NCBI GenBank assembly: GCA_021798955.1
Contig: JAJZBK010000014.1
Span: forward strand, 1 to 64,000
Direction of reading: 5' to 3'
Source: Actinomycetes bacterium
GTDB lineage: Bacteria; Actinomycetota; Acidimicrobiia; Acidimicrobiales; RAAP-2
DNA: 64,000 nucleotides
In this document: positions 53,145-61,808 of the stretch, one piece after another
Position numbering within the stretch: the stretch's first letter is position 1
Layout: each line of letters starts with the position of its first letter
Notes under the pieces: model-generated
The model's database searches: none
Told to the model about the DNA's origin: nothing
Seen by the model: only the letters and a program-made list of their open reading frames with translations
Made by a program: the position numbers and the translations under genes

Positions 53145-55280
53145 CTACGCAGTCCCGTCCCGACCCTGCCCTCCAAAGCCCCTGTCCTCCTCGCCGTCAG
53201 CAGTGGTGCGCCGGTGCATCGAACGTGGCCACCAGAAGTGCCAGCCGCGCAACGCGGCGATCGTCGGCACGATCCGAGTTGCCAGCACGTTGGCCGTCAG
53301 GAGCACCCCCAGGGCGACGGCCAATCCGATCTCTTCCAAGAGCGCGATCCCGGTCAGCACCAGCGACGCGAACGTGCCGGCGAGGACGACGGACGCTGCC
53401 CCGACAGCCGGAGAGCCGTAGAGCACCGTGGTCCGGGCCGCTTGCCGGGGTGAGGCACCGGATCCGAACTCCTCGCGCAGGCGGGCAGCCATCAAGATGT
53501 TGTAGTCCGTGCCGACCGCCATGACGAAGAGGTAGCCGACGACCGGCAGGACGAAGTCGAGCCCGGAGAAGTGTGCGGCCGACAGGAACACCAACGAGAT
53601 GGACCCGAGGGTGGCCACGTAGGCCAGGATCACCCCGACCAGCAGGTAGGCGGGCGCCACGACGGCACCGAGGAGGGCGCCGAGGATGACTGCGATGACC
53701 GCGAGGGCGATCGGGAACACGAGCTTCATGTCGTGGTCGAGGGCGGTGCGGATGTCGGCAACCTGCGACGTCGTGCCACCGACCAGGGTGCTCGCACCAG
53801 GCACCCCGGTCCGCGCCGTGGCATCGATCGGTCCGGTCACGGCGGCCAGCGCCGCAGCCGAGTACGGGTCGGTGTCCAGCACGACCACGATCAGCGCCGA
53901 ACGACCGTCGGGCGAGTACTGAGGGGCCTCCACCAGGCTGACCCCGCGGTCCCGGGAGAACCGGGCGGCCAGGTCGACGACAGCAGGGTGCGCCAGCCGG
54001 TGGCGGTCGACCACGAAGACGTCAGTCGGTCCGAGCTCGCCAGCGGGGAACGCCGAAGCGATGGTGTCGTAGGCCTGACGGCTCGGCGTGCTGGCAGGCA
54101 GCTCGGAGAGCTGGTCGTAGGTGGTCCGGTAACCGGCCAAGCCGGCGGCCAGGGCCCCGAGCACGGCGACCGAGACCACGAGCACGAGCGCCGGTCGACG
54201 GGCAACAGCCCTGGCGATCAGCTTCGACCGCGACCAGCGGGATCGGCGAGGGCGGGCCGGGTCGGAGGGCCAGAAGACGGCGGGGCCGACCAGCACGAGG
54301 ACCGCAGGGACCAGGGTGAGGGCGGCCAAGGAGGTGAGCGCAACCCCCACGATGAGGCCGGGGGCGAGCGTCCGCAGCTCGCCGAGGCTGGAGACGAGCA
54401 GCGTGGCAAAGGCCGCCATGACGGTGGCGGCGGCCGACACGATCACGGTGCCGGCCCGGACGACGGCGAAGCGGAGGGCGCCAGTCGGGCTGTCCCCGGC
54501 AGCCCACCGCTCTCGGAACCGGAAGACCAAGAACACGAAGTAGTCGGTTCCGACACCGAACATCACCACGATCAGCAGCGGGGCCATCACCGAACCGACC
54601 TGGTACCCGAACCAGTCGGCGAGGTCGGCCGTGAGCGCCTGCGCCACCTGGTGGACGATGGCGATGACCACCAGGGGCAGGATGGCGATGATCACGCTCT
54701 GGAACACGAGGGCAAGCAGGACCAGGATGATGGCGACGGTGGCCACGTCGATGATGGTCTCGGCGTGGGAGAACTCCGCGGTGGAGTCGACGCTGATCGC
54801 CGCAGTCCCGGTCAGGCCAGCCACCAGACCGGTGCCGGCGAGCAGGCGGCTGCTCTGGCTGCGGATGGCAGCCACCGCCCCGTTGGTGGCCGGCGCAGCG
54901 ATCTGACCGGTGAAGGTCACCTGGATGATCTGGACCCGCCGGTTCGGGGACACCAGGAACGGCGAGGTGCTCACGGAACCGACCGCACGCAGGTGGTCGG
55001 CATCGAGACGGGCCGCGAGCGACGCCACCGTGGCCTGGTCCTTGGCGGTGAGCGGCCCGCGGTGCGCTCGGGTGACGGCGATGGTGCCCGAAGCACCGGC
55101 AAGGGACGGGAAGGAACGATCGGCCACGTCCTGGGCCCGAACGGACTGATAGGACGAGGGCAAGAACGCCGAATCGTTGGTGGACGTGAACCGCGACAGG
55201 GGGACCGACGCACCGAGGACGGCGACCGTGATCACTGCCCAGCTGGCGATGACGGCCCACGGGTGCGCGGTCACCACCAC
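53145..55280 (-). CDS. MMPL/RND-type membrane transporter
   Basis: 711 aa. Two sets of six transmembrane helices with large extracytoplasmic loops (about 30-155 and 385-515). The GTDYFVF and GTDYNILMAARLREE motifs in TM4 and TM10 are the proton-relay signatures of MMPL proteins, which export lipids or drugs. GTG 55280 has GGAGG 6 nt upstream; an upstream GTG (55295) has no site. The C-terminal tail is charged and disordered. Confidence 0.88.
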   Translation of the reverse strand: MVVTAHPWAVIASWAVITVAVLGASVPLSRFTSTNDSAFLPSSYQSVRAQDVADRSFPSLAGASGTIAVTRAHRGPLTAKDQATVASLAARLDADHLRAVGSVSTSPFLVSPNRRVQIIQVTFTGQIAAPATNGAVAAIRSQSSRLLAGTGLVAGLTGTAAISVDSTAEFSHAETIIDVATVAIILVLLALVFQSVIIAILPLVVIAIVHQVAQALTADLADWFGYQVGSVMAPLLIVVMFGVGTDYFVFLVFRFRERWAAGDSPTGALRFAVVRAGTVIVSAAATVMAAFATLLVSSLGELRTLAPGLIVGVALTSLAALTLVPAVLVLVGPAVFWPSDPARPRRSRWSRSKLIARAVARRPALVLVVSVAVLGALAAGLAGYRTTYDQLSELPASTPSRQAYDTIASAFPAGELGPTDVFVVDRHRLAHPAVVDLAARFSRDRGVSLVEAPQYSPDGRSALIVVVLDTDPYSAAALAAVTGPIDATARTGVPGASTLVGGTTSQVADIRTALDHDMKLVFPIALAVIAVILGALLGAVVAPAYLLVGVILAYVATLGSISLVFLSAAHFSGLDFVLPVVGYLFVMAVGTDYNILMAARLREEFGSGASPRQAARTTVLYGSPAVGAASVVLAGTFASLVLTGIALLEEIGLAVALGVLLTANVLATRIVPTIAALRGWHFWWPRSMHRRTTADGEEDRGFGGQGRDGTA

Positions 55281-55295
55281 CGAGAGCCTCCGCAC

Positions 55296-55758
55296 GAGTG
55301 CCTACCCGATTCCTCGTTGTGGCCGTCGGCGGTCCGGGCGACCGGGTCGTGGAGGGCCGCCTCTCACGGCCCGACCGATCCCGACGGGCCGGGCCAACCG
55401 GGCTTCGCGTTTCCCGGCTCCACCGGGTCGCTCGGCGGGCCCCCCGACCGGTGCCGGGTGGGAGCGAGCAACACGGTCACCACAGTCCGCCGTCGACGGC
55501 CACCGGTCCATCATCGATTCCGACGTGGGGGGTCTGGAAGGGACAAAGGTCCCAACCAGCAGATGCTGCGCAGGGCCCCCTGCACCCCTGCAGCGACGAT
55601 GCCGTGTGGTCACGGTGGAGCACCACGGCGGAGAAGGGCTGGCCCAATCGGTCCGATACCGAGCGAGCGCTGCCGGGTGACAACGGCGCCACGGTGGGCC
55701 GCCAAGCCCCAGCACCACGTCAGCCGGGCTCTCGCCTCGGCTGACCTGCGATATCGAG
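55296..55758. other. intergenic stretch, no gene seen
   Basis: About 460 bp between the MMPL gene and the tRNA-Glu gene. Frames have no start signal or protein-like composition. Confidence 0.5.
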
Positions 55759-55834
55759 TGGCAGTCCCAACGGGGTTCGAACCCGTGTCTCCACCTTGAG
55801 AGGGTGGTGTCCTAGGCCGCTAGACGATGGGACC
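55759..55834 (-). tRNA. tRNA-Glu (CTC)
   Basis: 76 nt including the encoded CCA. Acceptor GGTCCCA pairs with TGGGACT (G1-U72 wobble), anticodon loop CTCTCAA with anticodon CTC, T-arm ACGGG-TTCGAAC-CCCGT. Second of a two-tRNA cluster. Confidence 0.95.
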
Positions 55835-55869
55835 ACGTGCCGAACCCTCCGGGGAGGCTACGGCGTGAG

Positions 55870-55942
55870 CTCGGGGGGGAGGGCTCGAACCTCCAACCTC
55901 ATGAACCAGAATCATGCGCGCTGCCAGTTGCGCCACCCCCGA
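55870..55942 (-). tRNA. tRNA-Gln (CTG)
   Basis: 73 nt, no CCA encoded. Acceptor TCGGGGG with CCCCCGA, anticodon stem CATGA/TCATG with loop TTCTGGT giving anticodon CTG, T-arm GGAGG-TTCGAGC-CCTCC. Lies 35 bp upstream of tRNA-Glu and probably shares its transcript. Confidence 0.95.
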
Positions 55943-56097
55943 ACGGGCGCAGGCCACTCTATCGGAACCGATCGAGCCCGTGGCCAACAGCAGCGCCTCC
56001 ACCGGCCCGCTCTCGCCTCTGCCCACAGGAGCCTGCCCTGAGGAGCCTGCCTGGCACCGCCCTCGAGCGGGTGCCTTGTGTTTTTCCTTGAGTCATT

Positions 56098-56103
56098 TAC
56101 TCT
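56098..56103 (+). promoter_or_regulatory. -10 box of leaderless promoter, next to CTACGTAG
   Basis: TACTCT ends 7 nt before GTG 56111. The palindrome CTACGTAG (56102-56109) overlaps it and extends partly to 14 bp, a possible operator. Confidence 0.45.
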
Positions 56104-56110
56104 ACGTAGT

Positions 56111-57232
56111 GTGACTGAGTCCTTCCATCTGGCAACCGGGCACCACACAGGGCCGCTGCTCCACGCCGCGAGCCCACCCGACTTCTCGCGGGCGCCGATG
56201 ACCCTGGCGTGGGAGCTGACCCGGGCGTGCCCACTGCGGTGCGTCCACTGCCGCGCCGAGGCCCAACCTCGGCGGAACCCCGGTGAGCTCACCACCGACG
56301 AGGGCCGTGCCCTGCTCGACGACGCGGCCGCCATGGGGACCAAGGTCGTCGTCCTGACCGGTGGTGACCCCCTCGCCCGGCCCGACGTCTTCGACTTGCT
56401 TGCCCATGCCGCCGGCACCGGTGTCCACGTCGGTTTCTCTCCCTCGGTCACCGGTCGGCTGCGTTCAGGCGCCCTGGCCAGGGCCGTCGAGGCCGGGGCC
56501 GGGACCATCCACCTCAGTCTCGACGGCGCCAGCGCGGCGACCCACGACGGCTTCCGAGGCATTCGCGGCCACTTCGAGCGCACGCTGGAGGCCATCCGCA
56601 CGGCCGCCTCGCTCGACGTCCGCCTGCAGGTCGGCACCACGGTGTCTCGACGGACCGTGGCCGAGCTGCCCGCCATGGTCGAGCTGCTCGACGGCCTGGT
56701 CTCCACCTGGACGCTGTTCTTCCTCGTCCCCACCGGTCGGGCACTGGCCGACGACCTTGTCGAGCCCGAGGTCGAGGAGGCCGTGCTCGACTGGCTGGCC
56801 ACCTCCGAGTTCCCGTTCCAGGTCCGCACCGTCGAAGCCCCTCAGCTCCGAAGGGTCCGCGCTCAGCAGGGGCGCCACGTCCTGCCGGGCGTCACCGACG
56901 GCAACGGGTTCTGCTTCGTCTCGCACGTCGGTGACGTGCAGCCCTCGGGCTTCCTGCCGCTGACGGTGGGGAACGTCCGCGACCGGCCCGTGTCGTGGTG
57001 GTACCGCGAGGCGCCGCTCTTCCTCGACCTGCGTGACCAGGCCCGCCGCGAGGGCGTCTGTGGTCGCTGCCCGTTCCTCGGCGTCTGTGGGGGCAGCCGC
57101 GCCCGGGCATGGGCAGCCACCGGCGACCCGCTGGCAGGCGACCCGTCGTGCGCCTTCGGCAAGGCGCTGGCCACCACCACGGCGTGGGCGGCGACCAGCA
57201 CGGCGAGTGCTGCGGCGCTCACCGGGCGGTGA
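56111..57232 (+). CDS. radical SAM/SPASM protein (TIGR04053-like)
   Basis: 373 aa. Radical SAM cluster CxxxCxxC at Cys40, 44, 47 (TRACPLRCVHC); GGDPLARPD; C-terminal SPASM part with CGRCPFLGVCGGSRARA and a final Cys. The opening PDFSRAPMTLAWELTRAC and PGELTTDEG fit the TIGR04053 family, related to heme-type modification enzymes, whose role is not firmly known. GTG 56111 is chosen from the leaderless box. No peptide precursor or heme gene is adjacent. Confidence 0.85.
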   Translation: MTESFHLATGHHTGPLLHAASPPDFSRAPMTLAWELTRACPLRCVHCRAEAQPRRNPGELTTDEGRALLDDAAAMGTKVVVLTGGDPLARPDVFDLLAHAAGTGVHVGFSPSVTGRLRSGALARAVEAGAGTIHLSLDGASAATHDGFRGIRGHFERTLEAIRTAASLDVRLQVGTTVSRRTVAELPAMVELLDGLVSTWTLFFLVPTGRALADDLVEPEVEEAVLDWLATSEFPFQVRTVEAPQLRRVRAQQGRHVLPGVTDGNGFCFVSHVGDVQPSGFLPLTVGNVRDRPVSWWYREAPLFLDLRDQARREGVCGRCPFLGVCGGSRARAWAATGDPLAGDPSCAFGKALATTTAWAATSTASAAALTGR

Positions 57233-57512
57233 CGACGCCGACACCTGGCCTCTCCGCTCGCGAGCGCCCGAGGTTCCCGACTGCCGCAGTGCAGGGGAGG
57301 CGCGGGAGCCGCCATCGGGCACGTAGACACGCTCGACCAGCTCTTCTCCGGTAGCGACCAGCACTGACCCGTTGCCCTGCCGGGTGTGCTGGACGACCCT
57401 CGGCACGAAGGGCGACCCCCAGCACGAAGGCCGACCCTCGGCGCGAGCTGTGCTCCGACGACGTCTCGGGGTCGGATCGCCGGGGGCGGGTGCCGACCGG
57501 GCCCCTTCAGGG

Positions 57513-58160
57513 TCACCCGAGGTCGCGACGAATGGCGGTCAGATGGTCGAAGCCGATGATCCGGCCGAGGGCCACACCAACGGCCTCCTTGGCGTAGTAC
57601 GGCACCACCGACCAGCCGCGGATGGGCGACGTCTGGGTCGGCGTAGGAGAGGCGTGAAGCCCGACGTCCGTGGCGATGGCCAGGCTGCGGTCCTCATGGA
57701 ACGGATCGGTGACGAGCAGGACGTCGGTCGCGTGCCGTGCCGTAAGGAGCGGGGCGGCGTCCGCCAGGTTCGACCACGAGTCACGTCCACCCGCTTCGAG
57801 GACGTCGGCCGCCGGCACGCCGTGGAGCTCGAGGTAGGTCGCGCCGGCCTGCGCTTCGGTGTACTGGTCGCCCGGTTGCTTCGACCCGGTGACGGCGATC
57901 AGGGGTGCCAGGTGCTGGCGCCACAGGAGCAGCGCCTCGTCGAGGCGAGCGCGTAGGTCAGGGGACGGTGATCCGTCGTACTGGGCCGCCCCCATCACCA
58001 CGATGGCTTGGGCAGGGTGCGGGTCGTAGTGGCGGCCGGTCAGCCACACCTGAGCGGCCGTCACCCCGACGTAGACCACTGCCGCCATCACCACCAGCAC
58101 GATGATCCGAAGCACGAACCGGAGCAGCCGGATGCCGGCGAACAGGCCGAGGAGGGCCAA
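57513..58160 (-). CDS. DUF218 (YdcF/SanA/ElyC-like) membrane protein
   Basis: 215 aa. One N-terminal transmembrane helix (about 12-36), then the DUF218 domain with IVVMGAAQYDG, EAQAGATYLELHGV and LLVTDPFHEDRS. Family members are linked to envelope integrity (SanA, ElyC). Starts at TTG 58160, 3 nt after the gltX stop, so it follows gltX in an operon. Confidence 0.8.
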   Translation of the reverse strand: MALLGLFAGIRLLRFVLRIIVLVVMAAVVYVGVTAAQVWLTGRHYDPHPAQAIVVMGAAQYDGSPSPDLRARLDEALLLWRQHLAPLIAVTGSKQPGDQYTEAQAGATYLELHGVPAADVLEAGGRDSWSNLADAAPLLTARHATDVLLVTDPFHEDRSLAIATDVGLHASPTPTQTSPIRGWSVVPYYAKEAVGVALGRIIGFDHLTAIRRDLG

Positions 58161-58163
58161 CGT

Positions 58164-59741
58164 TCACGCCGTCCCGGCGCCGCCCGGTCCACCGAGAGCG
58201 GCCCGGGCGCGCTCGATGCGCTCGAGGACCCGTTCCGGACCGAGGACCTCCATCGATTCGAACAGCGGCGGTCCGACTCGACGTCCGGTCACCGCCACGC
58301 GCACGGGCGCCTGGGCCTTGCCAAGCTTGCGGCCGGCCGACTCGGCCACACGCTCAGTGGCTTGGTGGAGCACATCGGCCGTCCAGGTACCGGCAGCAGC
58401 GAGCTCGCGGTAGGCCGTAGCAGCGGCGTCGAGCAGCTGCCCCGCCCCCTCGTCTCCGGCCACCGCCTTCTGCCACGAAGCCGGGTCGATCTCGACCTCG
58501 TCGGTGAAGAAGAAGTCGACCATGTCGGGGACCTCGCCGAGCACGGCGACCCGCTCCTGCACGAGTGGAGCCATGCGGGCGAACACTTCGGGGTCGAAGT
58601 CCTCGGCGCTCCACCGGGCGAACGGCCCCGTCGTCCACGGCGTGCACGCTTCGACGAAGGCCTCGGTCGACAGGGCCCGCACGTGCTCGCCGTTCAGGTG
58701 GGTGAGCTTCGCCACGTCGAAGAAGGCGGGCGAGTGGTTGACGTCGGCCAGGTCGAACCACGAGACGAGCTCGTCGACCGAGAACAGCTCGCGGTCCACC
58801 GGAGGGCTCCAGCCCAGCAACGCCAAGTAGTTGACGAACGCCTGCGGGAGATAGCCCTCGTCGCGATAGCGCTCGACGGCAACCGGATCGCGTCGCTTCG
58901 ACAGCTTCTTGCGCTGCTCGTTGACCAGCATGGGGAGGTGGGCGAAGGCCGGAAGCGGGATGCGCTCCGCTCCGGAGGTCAGCTCGTCCTCCGCCGGCCC
59001 GTCCTCCAACGGACCGGATGGATCCGAGGACACAGCGCCGCCGGCCGAGGTGCCCTCGGGCTGCCACCCGGCGGCTGCCAACGCCCGCCAGACGAGGATG
59101 CCCCGCGGCGTGGTGGGCAGGAGGTCCTCACCGCGGATGACGTGCGTGATCGCCATGTCGATGTCGTCGACCACATTGGCCAGCACGAACAGCGGTCCAC
59201 CGTTTGCCTTGACGGCAACGAAGTCGTCCAGAGCTGAGCAGGGGAACTCCACCCGTCCTCGCACGACGTCGTCGACCACCACCGTGCCCTCGTCGGGAGT
59301 CCGGAACCGGAGCGCACGCGGTCGCTCGCCGGGGCCGGCCTCCCGGGCCAGGCCGCGGTCGCGGCAGTGGCCGTCGTAGCCGGGGGTGAGCACGCCCGCC
59401 GCCTTGGCTCGCGCCTCGACCTCCTCGCGGGTGCAGTCACAGGCGTAGAGGGAGCCTGCCTCCCACAGCAGGTCGATGGCCAACCGGTAGCGGTCGGTGC
59501 GGGCCGACTGTCGGTACGGGCCTTCGTCGGCCTCCATGCCCAGCCACGCCAGGGCGGCGAGGATGCCGTCCACCCACTCCTCGCGGTTGCGCTCGGCGTC
59601 GGTGTCCTCGATCCGCAGGACGAACGTCCCTCCCGTCCGACGGGCCACCAGCCAGTTGAACAGCGCGGTACGAGCGCTGCCAACGTGGAAGTACCCCGTC
59701 GGCGACGGGGCGAAGCGGACCCTCGGTGCGACTCCCGGCAC
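58164..59741 (-). CDS. gltX: glutamyl-tRNA synthetase
   Basis: 525 aa. Class I synthetase. HIGH motif as HVGS (residues 19-22) in APSPTGYFHVGSARTAL and KMSKS motif as KLSKR near 280. An unusual Gly/Ser/Glu-rich insertion of about 33 residues (roughly 228-260) precedes PLPAFAHLPML. GTG 59741 is 8 nt past the ferredoxin stop. tRNA-Glu and tRNA-Gln lie 4 kb away; actinobacteria commonly make Gln-tRNA by amidation. Confidence 0.93.
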   Translation of the reverse strand: MPGVAPRVRFAPSPTGYFHVGSARTALFNWLVARRTGGTFVLRIEDTDAERNREEWVDGILAALAWLGMEADEGPYRQSARTDRYRLAIDLLWEAGSLYACDCTREEVEARAKAAGVLTPGYDGHCRDRGLAREAGPGERPRALRFRTPDEGTVVVDDVVRGRVEFPCSALDDFVAVKANGGPLFVLANVVDDIDMAITHVIRGEDLLPTTPRGILVWRALAAAGWQPEGTSAGGAVSSDPSGPLEDGPAEDELTSGAERIPLPAFAHLPMLVNEQRKKLSKRRDPVAVERYRDEGYLPQAFVNYLALLGWSPPVDRELFSVDELVSWFDLADVNHSPAFFDVAKLTHLNGEHVRALSTEAFVEACTPWTTGPFARWSAEDFDPEVFARMAPLVQERVAVLGEVPDMVDFFFTDEVEIDPASWQKAVAGDEGAGQLLDAAATAYRELAAAGTWTADVLHQATERVAESAGRKLGKAQAPVRVAVTGRRVGPPLFESMEVLGPERVLERIERARAALGGPGGAGTA

Positions 59742-59749
59742 GCCGGGAG

Positions 59750-59947
59750 CTACTCGTCCTCGAGGAGGGTGATGGCGCCCGTCGGGCAGCTGTTGGCCGC
59801 CTGGCGCACCTTCTCCCACAGCGGCTCACCCGGGTGCTCGTCGAGCACGTAGAGGTACCCGTCGTCGCGCACCTCGAAGACCTCGGGCGCGATCCCCATG
59901 CAGACGGCGTTGCTTGCGCAGACGTCGAAGTCGACGACGACCTTCAT
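59750..59947 (-). CDS. 3Fe-4S ferredoxin
   Basis: 65 aa. Cys10-X5-Cys16 and Cys54-Pro: the middle cluster Cys of 4Fe ferredoxins is Asn13, so a [3Fe-4S] cluster is expected, as in P450-reducing ferredoxins. ATG 59947 has GGGAGG upstream. No P450 is in the window. Upstream of gltX in the same operon. Confidence 0.9.
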   Translation of the reverse strand: MKVVVDFDVCASNAVCMGIAPEVFEVRDDGYLYVLDEHPGEPLWEKVRQAANSCPTGAITLLEDE

Positions 59948-60305
59948 GGGCCCTCCCGTGGTCCGAGGCAGCTGGGGCGCCGGTGATCGCTCCACCGGGC
60001 ATGGCGGTGTCACCCTAACGCGGCGTATGCCGCTGCAGGTGCCGGGGCCGGTGCCACGCCGGCCGTCCTCTGGGCCCGGTACCGTTGCTCCGGTCGCGGG
60101 CGGCATTTCGGACGGCCCGAGGCCGGGCACAGGGAGCCCAGGAGCGGCTGATGGCACGAAACGGCGAGCACCGGAGCAGCCCCGGGGGTGGGTACCCGAA
60201 CCGCGCTGGTCGGCGGGTACCACCAGGGCCTGCCTGCGGCCGGCCGGACCACCCGCCGAGGCCCACCGTCCCCACCCTCGTCGGTCGCGTGGTGAGCACC
60301 GCTCG
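59948..60305. other. divergent intergenic region, no gene seen
   Basis: About 358 bp between the ferredoxin and FAD-oxidoreductase starts. High GC, proline/arginine-type translations, no clear promoter or repeat. Confidence 0.5.
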
Positions 60306-61808
60306 GTGACCCGGCGGCAGGACGTCGACGCCGTGGTCGTCGGGTCGGGACCCAACGGCCTGGCCGCCGCCTGGACCCTCGCCCGAGCCGGGCGGTCCGT
60401 CGTCGTCGTCGAGGGCGCCGAGACCGCCGGCGGCGGTTGTCGGACGCTCGAGGTCCTGCTGCCGGGACACCGCCACGACGTCTGCGCCACGGTCCTCCCG
60501 CTGCTCGCGGCGTCGCCGTTCGCGGCCACCAGCGGGCTCCTCGCCGACGGCACGGTCGAACTGCTCACGCCTGAGGTGTCCTTCGCCCACGCCCTCGGCG
60601 CCGACCGAGCCGTGGCCGTCCATCGGTCGCTCGAGGCCACGGTCGACGGGCTCGGGCGCGACGGTCCCGCCTACCGCCGCCTGGTGGCTGCGCTGGTCGC
60701 CCGGGCCGACACCTTGGTAGGCGACGTGCTCTCCTCGCACCGCAGCTGGCCGTCGGACCCGGTCGCCCTGGCCGCCTTCGGCCGTCTGGCCGTCCAGTCG
60801 GCCACCTCCCTGGCACGTCGGTTCGACCAGGATGGCGGGCCAGCGGTCCTCGCCGGGCTCGCCGCCCACGCCGGCCGACCGCTGAACGCCCCGCTCACCG
60901 GAGGGCTCGCCCTCTTCCTGGCCGTGCTCGCCCACCACGTGGGCTGGCCGCTCGCCGCCGGAGGCACTTCGACGGTCACTTCCGCCCTCCTTACCCGCCT
61001 CGCCGACCTCGGCGTGGAGGTCGAGACGGGCACCACGATCCGCTCGCTCGACGATCTCGACGCCTGGGGGCCGCCCCGGTGGGTCTTCCTCGACGTCACG
61101 CCTCGCCAGTTCGCCGACCTTGCCGGATCCCGGCTCCGTCCTCGGCAACGGCGGGCCTACGCGCACTACCGCTACGGCCCTGGCGTGCACAAAGTCGACT
61201 GGGTCCTGAGCGGACCGGTCCCCTGGCTGTCCCAGGTCTGCCGCGCCGCTCCGACCGTGCACCTCGGCGGCGACTTCAGGTCCGTCGCCCGGACGCTGTC
61301 CGAGGTCGCAGCGGGACGCCACCCTGTCCGCCCGAGCTGCATCGTCGTCCAGCCCTCCGTCATCGACCCGTCGCGGGCCCCGGCCGGCCGCCACGTGCTG
61401 TGGGCCACGTGCCCGGTTCCCCACGGCTCGACGTGCGACGTGACGGACCGGGTCGAAGACGAGCTCGAGCAGGTCGCCCCGGGTTTTCGCGACCTGGTGG
61501 TGGCAAGGGCGTCGACCACTGCGGCAGCCAGCGAGACGTCCAACCCCAACCACGTCGGCGGTGACATCAACGGCGGCGCTGCCACCCTCGGCCACGCCCT
61601 GGTTGGACCGCGGCCACGCTTCGACCCCTACCGGACGCCGCTACCCGGCGTCTGGCTGTGCTCGTCGTCGGTCCCTCCGGGGGGCGGGGCGCACGGCATG
61701 TCCGGCTGGCTCGCCGCCCAGTCGGCCCTCGGTGCACAGGCAGCCAGGGCCTCGAAGAACGGCAGGTCGGCGAGGAGGGGGACGTCCGAGAGGAACATCT
61801 TGCCGTAG
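60306..61808 (+). CDS. phytoene desaturase-like FAD oxidoreductase
   Basis: 500 aa. N-terminal FAD loop VVGSGPNGLAAA with the glutamate motif VVEGAETAGGG, and a C-terminal FAD-binding LCSSSVPPGGGAHGMSGW. Related to CrtI/pyridine-dependent desaturases and oxidoreductases; substrate unknown. No carotenoid genes here. The true fold ends near residue 485, and the last 181 bp overlap the convergent ABC1 gene. GTG 60306 is the best start, without a clear ribosome site. Confidence 0.82.
   Translation: MTRRQDVDAVVVGSGPNGLAAAWTLARAGRSVVVVEGAETAGGGCRTLEVLLPGHRHDVCATVLPLLAASPFAATSGLLADGTVELLTPEVSFAHALGADRAVAVHRSLEATVDGLGRDGPAYRRLVAALVARADTLVGDVLSSHRSWPSDPVALAAFGRLAVQSATSLARRFDQDGGPAVLAGLAAHAGRPLNAPLTGGLALFLAVLAHHVGWPLAAGGTSTVTSALLTRLADLGVEVETGTTIRSLDDLDAWGPPRWVFLDVTPRQFADLAGSRLRPRQRRAYAHYRYGPGVHKVDWVLSGPVPWLSQVCRAAPTVHLGGDFRSVARTLSEVAAGRHPVRPSCIVVQPSVIDPSRAPAGRHVLWATCPVPHGSTCDVTDRVEDELEQVAPGFRDLVVARASTTAAASETSNPNHVGGDINGGAATLGHALVGPRPRFDPYRTPLPGVWLCSSSVPPGGGAHGMSGWLAAQSALGAQAARASKNGRSARRGTSERNILP

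Noticed and set aside
55296-55718. Minus-strand 138-codon frame upstream of the MMPL gene
   Set aside because: No start signal, composition not protein-like.
55870-55942. tRNA anticodon assigned to another amino acid
   Set aside because: The 7-nt loop TTCTGGT gives anticodon CTG, which is Gln; the fold is complete.
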